Shown piece after piece: positions 1-7,731 of a stretch of DNA of 64,000 nt. The notes under the pieces are model-generated. The model saw only the letters and a program-made list of their open reading frames with translations, made no database searches and had not been told where the DNA came from. The position numbers and the translations under genes were made by a program. Every line of letters starts with the position of its first letter. Positions within the stretch are counted from its first letter, which is position 1. Source of the stretch: Fimihabitans intestinipullorum. Its GTDB lineage: Bacteria; Bacillota_I; Bacilli_A; RF39; UBA660. The DNA lies in NCBI GenBank assembly GCA_018714965.1, contig DVML01000025.1, forward strand, positions 101,990 to 165,989, in the 5' to 3' direction.

Positions 1-919
1 TCGTTTTTTCTAGAATGTAAATTGCTTTATTGCGTAAATAGCGAATGACATCTTTTATGCTTTTATCACTTGTCGTTTGTTGAAGATAGTTTAGTACTTG
101 GTTTGAAAGATGGATATTCATATTATTTAATAGTTGATCGCAATCTTGTAAGAGACTTCGATAGTCATTAGGATAACAGTGATGTTCTTTTTGGATACAA
201 GCTAGGTAGCGAGCATTATTTTGATCGATGAGTGCGACTTCTTTTTCTCTTCGAAATGTAGCTTTTACGGTATCGTAATGATTTTGAATCGTATCTATCA
301 ATTCATCTATCATTGCACAGTAGCTAGGATAAAACTGTAAATTACAGATCTCTTTACATTCTCTTAAGTAGTAGCGCATTTTTGGAAAGTTAAACTCTGT
401 CAATGCTTGTGTCATAATATCAAAATTCTTCTTTACCTTTTGATATGTTGGATTTGTAGAAGTATTGACTGTACCAATATACGGACTAGATGTAAGCTTT
501 GGATCGACTAATTTTTGTTGCTCTTTTAAAAATAATAATGTACATAGTAATGATTCATCAAATGAAAAGTCGTAAGGAATGTGCTTTTGATCTAATGCTT
601 TTTTTAAGTGTTGTAAAGCGTTCCAAGCATTTTTACTTTCGTTACGTAACACACTGATTTGATATGCATTCGCATATGCCCGAACACCAGGGGATACGTT
701 GTTTTGTTTGGCAATGAGAAATGCATTTTTTAACGATTTCTTTGCCATAGTAAGATTGTTAAATTTAATATAGTAATCAGATAGTAAGATCCAAGTATAT
801 TGGCGATCTAAGTTTTGGTTTGCGTATTCGAAAAATAGATCGACGAGTGGTTGAGGAATGTATTCCAATCTTAATATTTGTTTTGCTTCTTCTTCGGAAT
901 TACATGATTCAATTCGCAT
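1..919 (-). CDS. TPR-like helical protein, C-terminus outside the window
   Basis: The frame is open from the ATG at 919 (minus) to the window edge with no stop, so at least 306 codons are present and the C-terminus is missing. The start is preceded by GGAGG six bases upstream and overlaps the last 11 bases of the gene before it, which indicates translational coupling. The product is hydrophilic and predicted mostly helical, with no signal peptide or membrane segment. Residues ~25-110 look like paired tetratricopeptide helices, as in its upstream neighbour. I do not recognise a specific family. Tandem TPR proteins of this type can be regulators, but no DNA-binding domain is visible here. Confidence 0.75.
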   Translation of the reverse strand, partial: MRIESCNSEEEAKQILRLEYIPQPLVDLFFEYANQNLDRQYTWILLSDYYIKFNNLTMAKKSLKNAFLIAKQNNVSPGVRAYANAYQISVLRNESKNAWNALQHLKKALDQKHIPYDFSFDESLLCTLLFLKEQQKLVDPKLTSSPYIGTVNTSTNPTYQKVKKNFDIMTQALTEFNFPKMRYYLRECKEICNLQFYPSYCAMIDELIDTIQNHYDTVKATFRREKEVALIDQNNARYLACIQKEHHCYPNDYRSLLQDCDQLLNNMNIHLSNQVLNYLQQTTSDKSIKDVIRYLRNKAIYILEKT

Positions 920-2189
920 GTTTTACCTCCTTTGTTATGATATATTGTTTTGGCATTTCACGGTTGTCTTTGTTTTCTTCTAAAGAACAAATCGCATCAA
1001 TTTCATTTTGAAGTAGTTCTTTTTTCTTTTTACTTGTTTCTAATTGATAGCAGTAATAACGATATTCAAGTGCATGCAATGAAACAAAGTTGCTTGCTAC
1101 TTCAGATTGTTCTATTTCATGTTGATATTGTTTGAATTGATCGATATCATTAGAGAGGTAACTTAACTTTAGTAAATACCAGAGTAGATGAGGTGATTTT
1201 GTCTTGTGATAAGCGAATGTGGCATCGCTAAAAATTTGATCAAGATCTGTTTGTTTCACAAAATCTCGTTCGATTCGATTACCGTATGCGACAGCAAGTT
1301 CGTTATCCTTGTTGCGAAGATAAGATAGAGCTTGTTTCTTTTGCTTCAGATGTTTGACTAAAAATTCGTTTGGAATCTCATCTAGAAGCGTATTATTTTT
1401 CATAGAACCACTTTCGATCAAGTAGTTGCAACTTCGAGCAAATTCAATGGTATCCGATGGAATTTTAGATAGCGTCTCTTGAAGTGATTGTCTATCTCCA
1501 TGATATTGATATAGTTTTCGATTATTTTCTAAGTCTCTTTGATAGATAAGAACTTGAATTTGTTGAACGAGTTTCATTTCACTTGAAATGTCGATTGGAA
1601 GATGTTTTTTTCTTATGTATTCATTCGCGTTTGAAAGAATAGTGTAAGCATTTCCCCAATCTCTTTCTTCGACAAAGTCACAGTAAGTATCCCACATGAT
1701 TTGTAGAGGAGCATCTTTCATGTCTCTTCTATATTTGATTTCAATTGGGATAGAGTCCCATTTTCTTGGATATATCTTCATTTTATGAATCAATGACAAT
1801 AAAGTAAATGTCGATTCGAAGTGGTTGTTGATGTTCTTTCTCTCTAAAATTTGAACGTGTCGTTTTAGATGAGAGTAGGCATCCTCATATTTTTCTTCGA
1901 TGACATCAATTTTGAATAATTGATAGAATGTACCAGCTGAGTATGGATATATCATTTGTGCTTTTTCCAAATACTTTCGCGCTTTGGTATAATCGTTTCT
2001 TCTAAGATACAATCGTCCTAATAGGTCGTATGCTTGATTTGTCTTATCACCGTTTTGTCGATTGTAGAGATGGAGTTTTTCCTCTATGTCGTTTAATGTC
2101 TCTTCACTTGTATTTTCATTTAAGATGAGATTACGACATTGTTGAATAAACTTTAATGTTTCTTTTTGATTCCATGTTTTTGTTTTCAT
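909..2189 (-). CDS. TPR-repeat protein (426 aa)
   Basis: A soluble, helix-rich protein of 426 residues. Residues ~45-115 form recognisable tetratricopeptide repeats (LLGRLYLRRNDYTKARKYLE, then AGTFYQLFKIDVIEEKYEDA), which normally serve as protein-protein docking surfaces. No catalytic motif, signal peptide or membrane segment is seen. The ATG is preceded by GGGAGG at good spacing. It lies between yigZ (upstream, 21-base gap) and a second TPR-like gene (downstream, 11-base overlap), so the three minus-strand genes probably form one transcript. The function is unknown. The tandem arrangement suggests duplication of a scaffold or sensor protein. Confidence 0.8.
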   Translation of the reverse strand: MKTKTWNQKETLKFIQQCRNLILNENTSEETLNDIEEKLHLYNRQNGDKTNQAYDLLGRLYLRRNDYTKARKYLEKAQMIYPYSAGTFYQLFKIDVIEEKYEDAYSHLKRHVQILERKNINNHFESTFTLLSLIHKMKIYPRKWDSIPIEIKYRRDMKDAPLQIMWDTYCDFVEERDWGNAYTILSNANEYIRKKHLPIDISSEMKLVQQIQVLIYQRDLENNRKLYQYHGDRQSLQETLSKIPSDTIEFARSCNYLIESGSMKNNTLLDEIPNEFLVKHLKQKKQALSYLRNKDNELAVAYGNRIERDFVKQTDLDQIFSDATFAYHKTKSPHLLWYLLKLSYLSNDIDQFKQYQHEIEQSEVASNFVSLHALEYRYYCYQLETSKKKKELLQNEIDAICSLEENKDNREMPKQYIITKEVKHAN

Positions 2190-2210
2190 TTTGCCTCCCA
2201 GTAATGTTTA

Positions 2211-2807
2211 TTATAGTACGTCGCTGATAAAAATACTATCTTTTTTTTCAATTTTAATTGTTTTCGGTTTTAATGACTGTAGAATAGATTCGCTTGACTC
2301 TATTGGTAGATCGATTTGGTATCGGATCGCTTCACCGAAATTTTTTTCTTTTATTATAACATTTTTTAATAGGTGATCGATATCTTTTAATTGTTCGTAC
2401 GAGAAAGAAATTTCGTATCGATTTCCAGGAATCAGAGATACTGGAATTATATTTTCTAGCGCAGTTGTCATTGCTTTTGTGTAAGCTCGAACGAGTCCTC
2501 CAGCGCCTAATTTGATTCCACCAAAGTAGCGTACTACGATCGCTAAAATGTGTTGATAGTCTTGCATTTTCAGCACATTCAACATCGGCATACCTGCTGT
2601 TTTACTCGGTTCTCCATCGTCACTGCATCTTTCGTTTTGATCGAGAATGTATGCATAGCAATAATGAGTTGCATTTGGAAACTCTTTTTTTGCTTCTAAT
2701 AACGCTTCTTTTACTTCTTCGATATTATGGATGGGATAGAGAACTGTAATAAATTTTGATTTTTGAATTTCTAATTCTGATATAGATTTTTCTTTGATAC
2801 TTTTCAT
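2211..2807 (-). CDS. yigZ: YigZ/IMPACT family protein (UPF0029)
   Basis: A 198-residue cytosolic protein carrying the diagnostic IMPACT/YigZ motifs: KSKFI near residue 17, HYCYAYILD at ~47, SDDGEPSKTAGMPML at ~61 and VVRYFGGIKLGAGGLVRAY at ~91. The family is widespread and has been linked to translation control (IMPACT in eukaryotes); the bacterial role is not settled. The length is typical. The ATG at 2807 follows a GGTGA-type Shine-Dalgarno sequence. It is the first gene of the minus-strand group and diverges from the CYTH gene, with about 80 bases between the two starts. Confidence 0.93.
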   Translation of the reverse strand: MKSIKEKSISELEIQKSKFITVLYPIHNIEEVKEALLEAKKEFPNATHYCYAYILDQNERCSDDGEPSKTAGMPMLNVLKMQDYQHILAIVVRYFGGIKLGAGGLVRAYTKAMTTALENIIPVSLIPGNRYEISFSYEQLKDIDHLLKNVIIKEKNFGEAIRYQIDLPIESSESILQSLKPKTIKIEKKDSIFISDVL

Positions 2808-2844
2808 GTCATCACCATTTTTATTGTAACCTATATTTCATCCT

Positions 2845-2872
2845 TTGACAATTTTTTTTCATATGATAGAAT
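2845..2872 (+). promoter_or_regulatory. Sigma-A promoter of the CYTH gene
   Basis: TTGACA (2845-2850), 16-base spacer, TAGAAT (2867-2872). Because the -35 hexamer covers the in-frame TTG at 2845, that codon cannot be the start. This moves the start of the next gene to the ATG at 2887. Confidence 0.75.
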
Positions 2873-2886
2873 GGAGATATAAAGGT

Positions 2887-3444
2887 ATGGTGGTTGGGGT
2901 GCATAAATTAGAACAAAGAACGTTTATCGATAAGAAAACATATGAAAATATCGTACAATTTTTAGAGGAACATGCGACAGTAAAAGAATCAAAACGACAG
3001 ATTATTTATAAATATCGATGTACTTATGATTTTCGTGCGTTGGTAGAAAAAGATCGAATGGTTTTACGTATGAGAAAGGGAAATGTCGATGAAGATATTC
3101 TCGTTGCGGTATCGTATGAGGATCATGAAAAGATGCTCGATATTTTAAGGCTATTAGGACATACACTTGATACAAAGTGGTATCGCCTGCGTAAGCTATT
3201 TACGTATCAAGATTTAGAGATTACGCTCGATAAGACATTCCGCTATGGATATGTTATAAGTGTATCGATCGAATTGCCAAGAGATCAGGTTAAGGACGGT
3301 ACTGAAAAGTTATATCACTTTTTTGAACAGTTCCACATCGTGTTAACGTCACCAGAACAGTTTTATCAGCAGTATCATCACTATCTAACGAATTGGTATG
3401 AATATACGAAAGATATCGATGATTCTACCTTTTTTGAGAAGTAG
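2887..3444 (+). CDS. CYTH-domain-like protein
   Basis: A 185-residue soluble protein with the layout of the CYTH (triphosphate tunnel metalloenzyme) superfamily: charged beta strands with alternating E/K/R residues, such as LVEKDRMVLRMRKG and YRLRKLFTYQDLEITLDKTF, followed by a helical C-terminus. Family members hydrolyse triphosphates or inorganic polyphosphate, or bind such ligands. The canonical N-terminal ExExK is not clean: the N-terminus reads KLEQRTFIDK, so enzymatic activity is uncertain. The ATG at 2887 is chosen over the upstream TTG because the latter lies within the promoter. It is monocistronic, with a hairpin terminator at its 3' end. Confidence 0.65.
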   Translation: MVVGVHKLEQRTFIDKKTYENIVQFLEEHATVKESKRQIIYKYRCTYDFRALVEKDRMVLRMRKGNVDEDILVAVSYEDHEKMLDILRLLGHTLDTKWYRLRKLFTYQDLEITLDKTFRYGYVISVSIELPRDQVKDGTEKLYHFFEQFHIVLTSPEQFYQQYHHYLTNWYEYTKDIDDSTFFEK

Positions 3445-3464
3445 CGTGTGCAACTTCTTTTTTT
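3437..3464 (+). terminator. Rho-independent terminator
   Basis: AGAAGT (3437-3442) pairs with ACTTCT (3453-3458) and is followed by a run of T. The stem overlaps the stop codon region of the CYTH gene. Confidence 0.7.
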
Positions 3465-3507
3465 ATTACAAATTTGTTATAATATAGGCACGTAGGGGAT
3501 GGTATGT

Positions 3508-5283
3508 ATGAAACAAAAATTATCACTCGTGCCACAAAAACCAGGATGTTATCTCATGAAAAACAAAGATGGAGTGATCATCTATGTTGGTAAGGCAAAG
3601 AAGTTAAAAAATAGATTAAGTTCTTATTTTCGCGGAACTCATACTGGAAAGACAGCTCGTCTGGTAAGCGAGATTGCCGATTTTGAATATATGGTTGTCG
3701 GAAGTGAGACAGAAGCATTTATTTTAGAGTTAAATTTAATTAAAAAATACGATCCAAAATATAATATCTTATTGCGAGATGATAAAAGCTATCCGTATAT
3801 CGAACTTACGGAGGAAGCGGTACCTAGACTCTTGGTCGTACGTAATATCAATCGTAAGAAAAATCGTCATACGAAATTATATGGACCATATCCAAACGTG
3901 AGTGCGGCTCGCTCTGTTGTCAATTTATTGAATCGAATGTATCCTTTGAGAAAGTGTCGAACATTTCAGAAAAAGCCATGTCTTTACTATCATATAGGGC
4001 AATGTTTAGGATATTGTACGTATCAAGTGTCCAAAGATAAAATTGACGAAATGGTCAGAGATATCCAAAGATTCTTAAAGGGAGATCATACGTTAATTAC
4101 GGAGAAGATCAAGTCGGAAATGCTTGCGGAAAGTATGAAAATGAATTACGAGAAAGCTCAGGAATTAAAAGAACTTCTCTCTTATATTGAAACGACACTT
4201 TCAAAACAGAAAGTGGAAATTCAAGACGATGTCGATCGAGATATTTTTGGATATTACGAAGAAAAAGGATATTTATCTATTCAATGTTTCTTTGTAAGAG
4301 GAGGAAAGATTTTAGAAAGACATAGTCATATCTTTCCAATTGTCGATGAAGTAGGAGAGGAACTTACACGGTACATTGCTAAATTCTACGAGAAAAACGT
4401 ATTATTACCTAAAGAAATTTTAGTGCCAGATCAAGTCGATACGGAACTATTGGAGTCTGTGTTAGGAGTTACGGTTCACGTTCCGATCCGTGGAGTAAAG
4501 AAAAACATGGTTTTAATGGCGTGCGATAATGCGAAGATTGCGATGAATGAAAAATTTGAATTAATCCAAAAGGATGAGGAAAGAACGACACTTGCTAACC
4601 AAGAACTTCAAAATATCTTACACCTCGATCATTTGGATCGCATCGAACTATTTGACAATTCTAATTTGTTTGGATCTTACAACGTTTCTGGGATGGTCGT
4701 GTTTGTAGATGGAAAACCAAGTAAAAACGATTATCGGAAATTTAAAATTACCGTCGATCAAAACGATGATTATGGAACGATGCGCGAAGTAATTTATCGT
4801 AGGTATTTCCGTGTTTTAAAAGATGGGCTGACACGTCCAGATTTGATCATTGTCGATGGAGGAATCGGTCAGATGCATGTCGCTAGGGAAGTACTTGCTA
4901 GTTTAGGAATGAATATTCCTGTCGTAGGGCTTAAAAAGGATGATCACCATGCTACAAGTAAACTTCTGGCTTTCGACCCGATCGTGGAAATCGATATCAA
5001 TAAGCGAAGTAATCTCTTTTACTATTTAGAGCGAATGCAGGACGAAGTACATAATTATACAATTCATTATCACAAACAAATTCGTAGTAAAGGGGCATTA
5101 GAAAGCGTATTGGATCACGTAGAAGGAATCGGGGAAAAGAGAAAGAAAGAACTTCTAAAAAGATATCGAACGACGACGAAGTTGAAATCGCTCAGTGTCG
5201 ATGAATTAAAAGAAATTTTACCAGAGAAAGTCGCTTTCAATCTATATGAATTTTTACAGGCGATGGACGAAGAAAAGAAATAG
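3508..5283 (+). CDS. uvrC: Excinuclease ABC subunit C
   Basis: UvrC makes both incisions around a DNA lesion in nucleotide excision repair, acting with UvrA and UvrB. Features in order: GIY-YIG nuclease domain (PGCYLMKNKDGVIIYVGKAK, residues ~11-30), a Cys-containing linker (CLYYHIGQCLGYC, ~157-170), the UVR/UvrB-binding helix pair around 200-235, the RNase H-like second nuclease (ELFDNSNLFGSYNVSGMVVF and LIIVDGGIGQ), and a C-terminal helix-hairpin-helix (HVEGIGEKRKKELLKRY). At 591 residues the length is normal. The ATG at 3508 is preferred over the ATG at 3499 because GGGG at 3494-3497 is then correctly spaced. mutL follows after a terminator. Confidence 0.97.
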   Translation: MKQKLSLVPQKPGCYLMKNKDGVIIYVGKAKKLKNRLSSYFRGTHTGKTARLVSEIADFEYMVVGSETEAFILELNLIKKYDPKYNILLRDDKSYPYIELTEEAVPRLLVVRNINRKKNRHTKLYGPYPNVSAARSVVNLLNRMYPLRKCRTFQKKPCLYYHIGQCLGYCTYQVSKDKIDEMVRDIQRFLKGDHTLITEKIKSEMLAESMKMNYEKAQELKELLSYIETTLSKQKVEIQDDVDRDIFGYYEEKGYLSIQCFFVRGGKILERHSHIFPIVDEVGEELTRYIAKFYEKNVLLPKEILVPDQVDTELLESVLGVTVHVPIRGVKKNMVLMACDNAKIAMNEKFELIQKDEERTTLANQELQNILHLDHLDRIELFDNSNLFGSYNVSGMVVFVDGKPSKNDYRKFKITVDQNDDYGTMREVIYRRYFRVLKDGLTRPDLIIVDGGIGQMHVAREVLASLGMNIPVVGLKKDDHHATSKLLAFDPIVEIDINKRSNLFYYLERMQDEVHNYTIHYHKQIRSKGALESVLDHVEGIGEKRKKELLKRYRTTTKLKSLSVDELKEILPEKVAFNLYEFLQAMDEEKK

Positions 5284-5288
5284 ATATT

Positions 5289-5317
5289 ACCAAGGAATTT
5301 TTCTTGGTTTTTCTTTG
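5289..5317 (+). terminator. Terminator after uvrC
   Basis: ACCAAG (5289-5294) and CTTGGT (5303-5308) form a stem with an A/T-rich loop, followed by TTTTC TTT. Confidence 0.75.
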
Positions 5318-5358
5318 GAATCAATGAATTTGTGGTACAATGGTAGTAGGTGAGAACA

Positions 5359-7155
5359 ATGTCGAAAATTAAAATTATGGATGAAATACTTGCAAATAAA
5401 ATCGCAGCAGGTGAGGTTGTTGAACGAAGTGCATCTGTCGTCAAAGAGCTCGTTGAAAATAGTATCGATGCTGGGAGTACGGAGATCAAAGTAGAAGTGA
5501 TCGATGCTGGAACGAAAGAAGTCAAAGTAACAGATAATGGTGTTGGAATGGAAAAAGAAGATGCGATGCTTGCTTTTTCCCGGCATGCGACGAGTAAACT
5601 TTTACGTGAGGAAGATTTATATCACATTGCAACATTAGGGTTCCGTGGAGAAGCGCTTCCATCGATTGCCAGTGTGAGCGAAATCACCTTAAAGACTTCA
5701 ACAGGAGAAATTGGTACTGTCGTTGAATTAAGTGGAGGACATGTTACTTCTGTTACACGTGGAGATGCCCGCAAAGGAACGATTTTATCGGTTCGTAACT
5801 TATTTTATAATACCCCTGCAAGATTAAAGCACATTAAAAGCTTACAAGCAGAACTTGCCGTTATGACAGATTATATGAATAAAATTGCGCTATCTCATCC
5901 GAAGGTCAAATTTACATTTTCCAATAATGGGCATATTATTTTAAAGACAGATGGATCAGGAGATATTTTAAAGACAATTCACAATATATATGGATTAGAA
6001 ATCACAAAGAAAATGCTCTTTGTAGAAGGGGAAAATGATGATTACACAGTAGAAGGATATATTTCACTTCCAGAAGTACATCGTTCAACTAGAAATCATA
6101 TGGTAACGCTCGTCAATGGGAGAGTCGTAAGAAACATGGAACTCAACCGTGTCATCAACGACGCTTATCATTCGTATAAACCAGATAATCGTTATCCAAT
6201 TGTCGTTTTGAATATCGAAGTAGATCCAAGCTTGATCGATGTAAATATTCACCCGACGAAGCAGGATATCAAATTTAGTAAACTCGATCAATTATCAAGT
6301 TTAATTACAGAAATGATCCGTACAAAGTTATCGAAGAGAACATTGATTCCTCATATTAAAGTAGAAGAAGAGGAAAAAGTAGTAAAAGAAAAGCCAAAAT
6401 ACGAAACATTGACGCTTGATTTTGATATGCCAGTAAGTGAATCAGAAACGACGTATCAAGTGAACGATGACTTCATTTCCGCTCCAAAAGAAGAAGAGGA
6501 AAAGGAAGAAGAAAACGATGCAATTTTTACAGAAGATGTAGAAGAAAAGAAAGAACGTCTACCTATGATTTATCCAGTGGGTGTCGTACATGGAACTTAC
6601 GTTATCTGTCAAAATGAACTTGGTATGTACATGATGGACCAACACGCAGCCAAGGAACGCGTCAATTACGAAAAATTTAAACGTGAGATGGGAGAACCGA
6701 ATCAGACTGCGATTGCGATGTTAATTCCTCTTACGATCGAACTATCGAATCAAGAATTTATGTTATTAAAACAACACATGGAAGTGTTGGAACGTTTAAA
6801 ATTTAAAATCGAAGAATTTGGTGTAAATTCTATTATCGTAAAAGAACATCCGACTTGGTTACCGAATGGGTATGAAGAACAGGCAATTCGAAAAATTATC
6901 GAAATCGTATTGCAGATCGGCGATAAATTTTCAATCGAGAAATTTAACGAACGCGTTGCGACGATGATGAGTTGTAAACTTGCAATTAAGGCAAACGACT
7001 ATGTATCGACGGAAGAATTAGAACAGTTGATTGCAGATTTACGCAATTGTGATAATCCTTTCCATTGTCCACATGGTCGTCCGACGATTATTTTTTACTC
7101 TAATTACGACTTAGAAAAATTATTTAAAAGAAGTGGGTTTGATCAATTAGTTTAA
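5359..7155 (+). CDS. mutL: DNA mismatch repair protein MutL
   Basis: MutL couples MutS mismatch recognition to strand incision. The N-terminal GHKL ATPase is clear: ANKIAAGEVVERSASVVKEL (motif I), DAGSTEI, DNGVGM (motif II), ATSKL and TLGFRGEALPSI (motif III). An acidic linker runs over residues ~340-395. The C-terminal dimerisation/endonuclease part contains DQHAAKERVNYEKF, the metal-binding QHAAxER motif of MutL endonucleases, and CPHGRP near the end, so this MutL is predicted to have nicking activity, as in species lacking MutH. The ATG at 5359 has GGTGA upstream and is preferred to the GTG at 5350. mutS is not adjacent, which is unusual for Bacillota but not unique. Confidence 0.97.
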   Translation: MSKIKIMDEILANKIAAGEVVERSASVVKELVENSIDAGSTEIKVEVIDAGTKEVKVTDNGVGMEKEDAMLAFSRHATSKLLREEDLYHIATLGFRGEALPSIASVSEITLKTSTGEIGTVVELSGGHVTSVTRGDARKGTILSVRNLFYNTPARLKHIKSLQAELAVMTDYMNKIALSHPKVKFTFSNNGHIILKTDGSGDILKTIHNIYGLEITKKMLFVEGENDDYTVEGYISLPEVHRSTRNHMVTLVNGRVVRNMELNRVINDAYHSYKPDNRYPIVVLNIEVDPSLIDVNIHPTKQDIKFSKLDQLSSLITEMIRTKLSKRTLIPHIKVEEEEKVVKEKPKYETLTLDFDMPVSESETTYQVNDDFISAPKEEEEKEEENDAIFTEDVEEKKERLPMIYPVGVVHGTYVICQNELGMYMMDQHAAKERVNYEKFKREMGEPNQTAIAMLIPLTIELSNQEFMLLKQHMEVLERLKFKIEEFGVNSIIVKEHPTWLPNGYEEQAIRKIIEIVLQIGDKFSIEKFNERVATMMSCKLAIKANDYVSTEELEQLIADLRNCDNPFHCPHGRPTIIFYSNYDLEKLFKRSGFDQLV

Positions 7156-7211
7156 CTATTGTCTTTCTATTTGTCAGGTGTTATAATGATAAAGCTTGAA
7201 GGAGGTGCACC

Positions 7212-7427
7212 ATGAAGATAAAATTATTTGAAGCTGTTACAAACCGCATTCCGATGCTTTCTCATTTAACGACGATTCGAACTCCATTATCTATTGATGA
7301 GAAGATCAATATGAAACATGGGGGAAATGGATATCGTTCCATTTATGAACAGAGAAAAGAAGCTTCTAAGGCACGAAATGCATATGTAAAAACATATATG
7401 ACTCCAAATGGTAGAAGAGGAAGATAA
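7212..7427 (+). CDS. Small basic protein of unknown function (71 aa)
   Basis: A 71-residue basic protein with a strong Shine-Dalgarno sequence (AAGGAGGTG, seven bases before the ATG), so translation is well supported. It has no signal peptide or membrane segment. The C-terminal half is rich in Lys/Arg/Gly/Asn and ends in GRRGR, which could contact nucleic acid. I do not recognise a family. It has its own terminator, shared with the convergent 56-residue CotF-like gene. Confidence 0.7.
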   Translation: MKIKLFEAVTNRIPMLSHLTTIRTPLSIDEKINMKHGGNGYRSIYEQRKEASKARNAYVKTYMTPNGRRGR

Positions 7428-7453
7428 AAAGCATCCTGAAGATGCTTTTTTAT
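7427..7453. terminator. Bidirectional terminator
   Basis: AAAAGCATC (7427-7435), loop CTGAA, GATGCTTTT (7441-7449). The A-tract before and T-tract after the stem let it end both the plus-strand small gene and the minus-strand CotF-like gene. Confidence 0.85.
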
Positions 7454-7620
7454 TGTAATCTTTTCGTTAGTTCTAAATAGTGTTTGATATGTAAATGTGC
7501 CATTTGATGTAACAATAGTTTCATTTCTGGATCTTTGATTTTCGCTTCATAATCATAACATTTTTGAGCACATTCAAAATTCCAGTCTAACATATTTCCA
7601 ATCTCTTTGATAGGATCCAT
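7450..7620 (-). CDS. CotF/ferritin-like small helical protein (56 aa)
   Basis: A short reading frame starting with ATG at 7620 (minus), preceded by AAAGGGGG, and ending TAA at 7450. The product (MDPIKEIGNMLDWNFECAQK..., 56 residues) consists of two amphipathic helices with His and Glu on the second (LLLHQMAHLHIKHYLEL). It resembles half of a coat-F/ferritin-like four-helix bundle, as found in spore coat proteins of the CotF type; this is a similarity judged by eye. Upstream on the minus strand, GTATA and CATAACA separated by 18 bases (7668-7639) resemble a forespore sigma-G-type promoter. That would fit a spore role but is weak evidence. Confidence 0.65.
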   Translation of the reverse strand: MDPIKEIGNMLDWNFECAQKCYDYEAKIKDPEMKLLLHQMAHLHIKHYLELTKRLQ

Positions 7621-7691
7621 TTGATTCCCCCTTTATTTTGTTATGAGAAAATGAATTTATTTTTATACAATAAAATCTACAAAAGATAAAT

Positions 7692-7706
7692 GACATATGA
7701 TATAAT
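7692..7706 (+). promoter_or_regulatory. Extended -10 promoter of proS
   Basis: TGA-TATAAT (TATAAT at 7701-7706, with TG two bases upstream) forms an extended -10. No convincing -35 is visible. GAGGAGG precedes the proS ATG. Confidence 0.65.
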
Positions 7707-7731
7707 ATGGATATCGTGAGGAGGATGTTCT

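Noticed and set aside
2845..2886. TTG start for the CYTH gene
   Set aside because: The TTG is part of the -35 hexamer of the gene's own promoter.
7621..7731. T-box riboswitch before proS
   Set aside because: The leader is too short and contains neither specifier loop nor antiterminator with TGGN.
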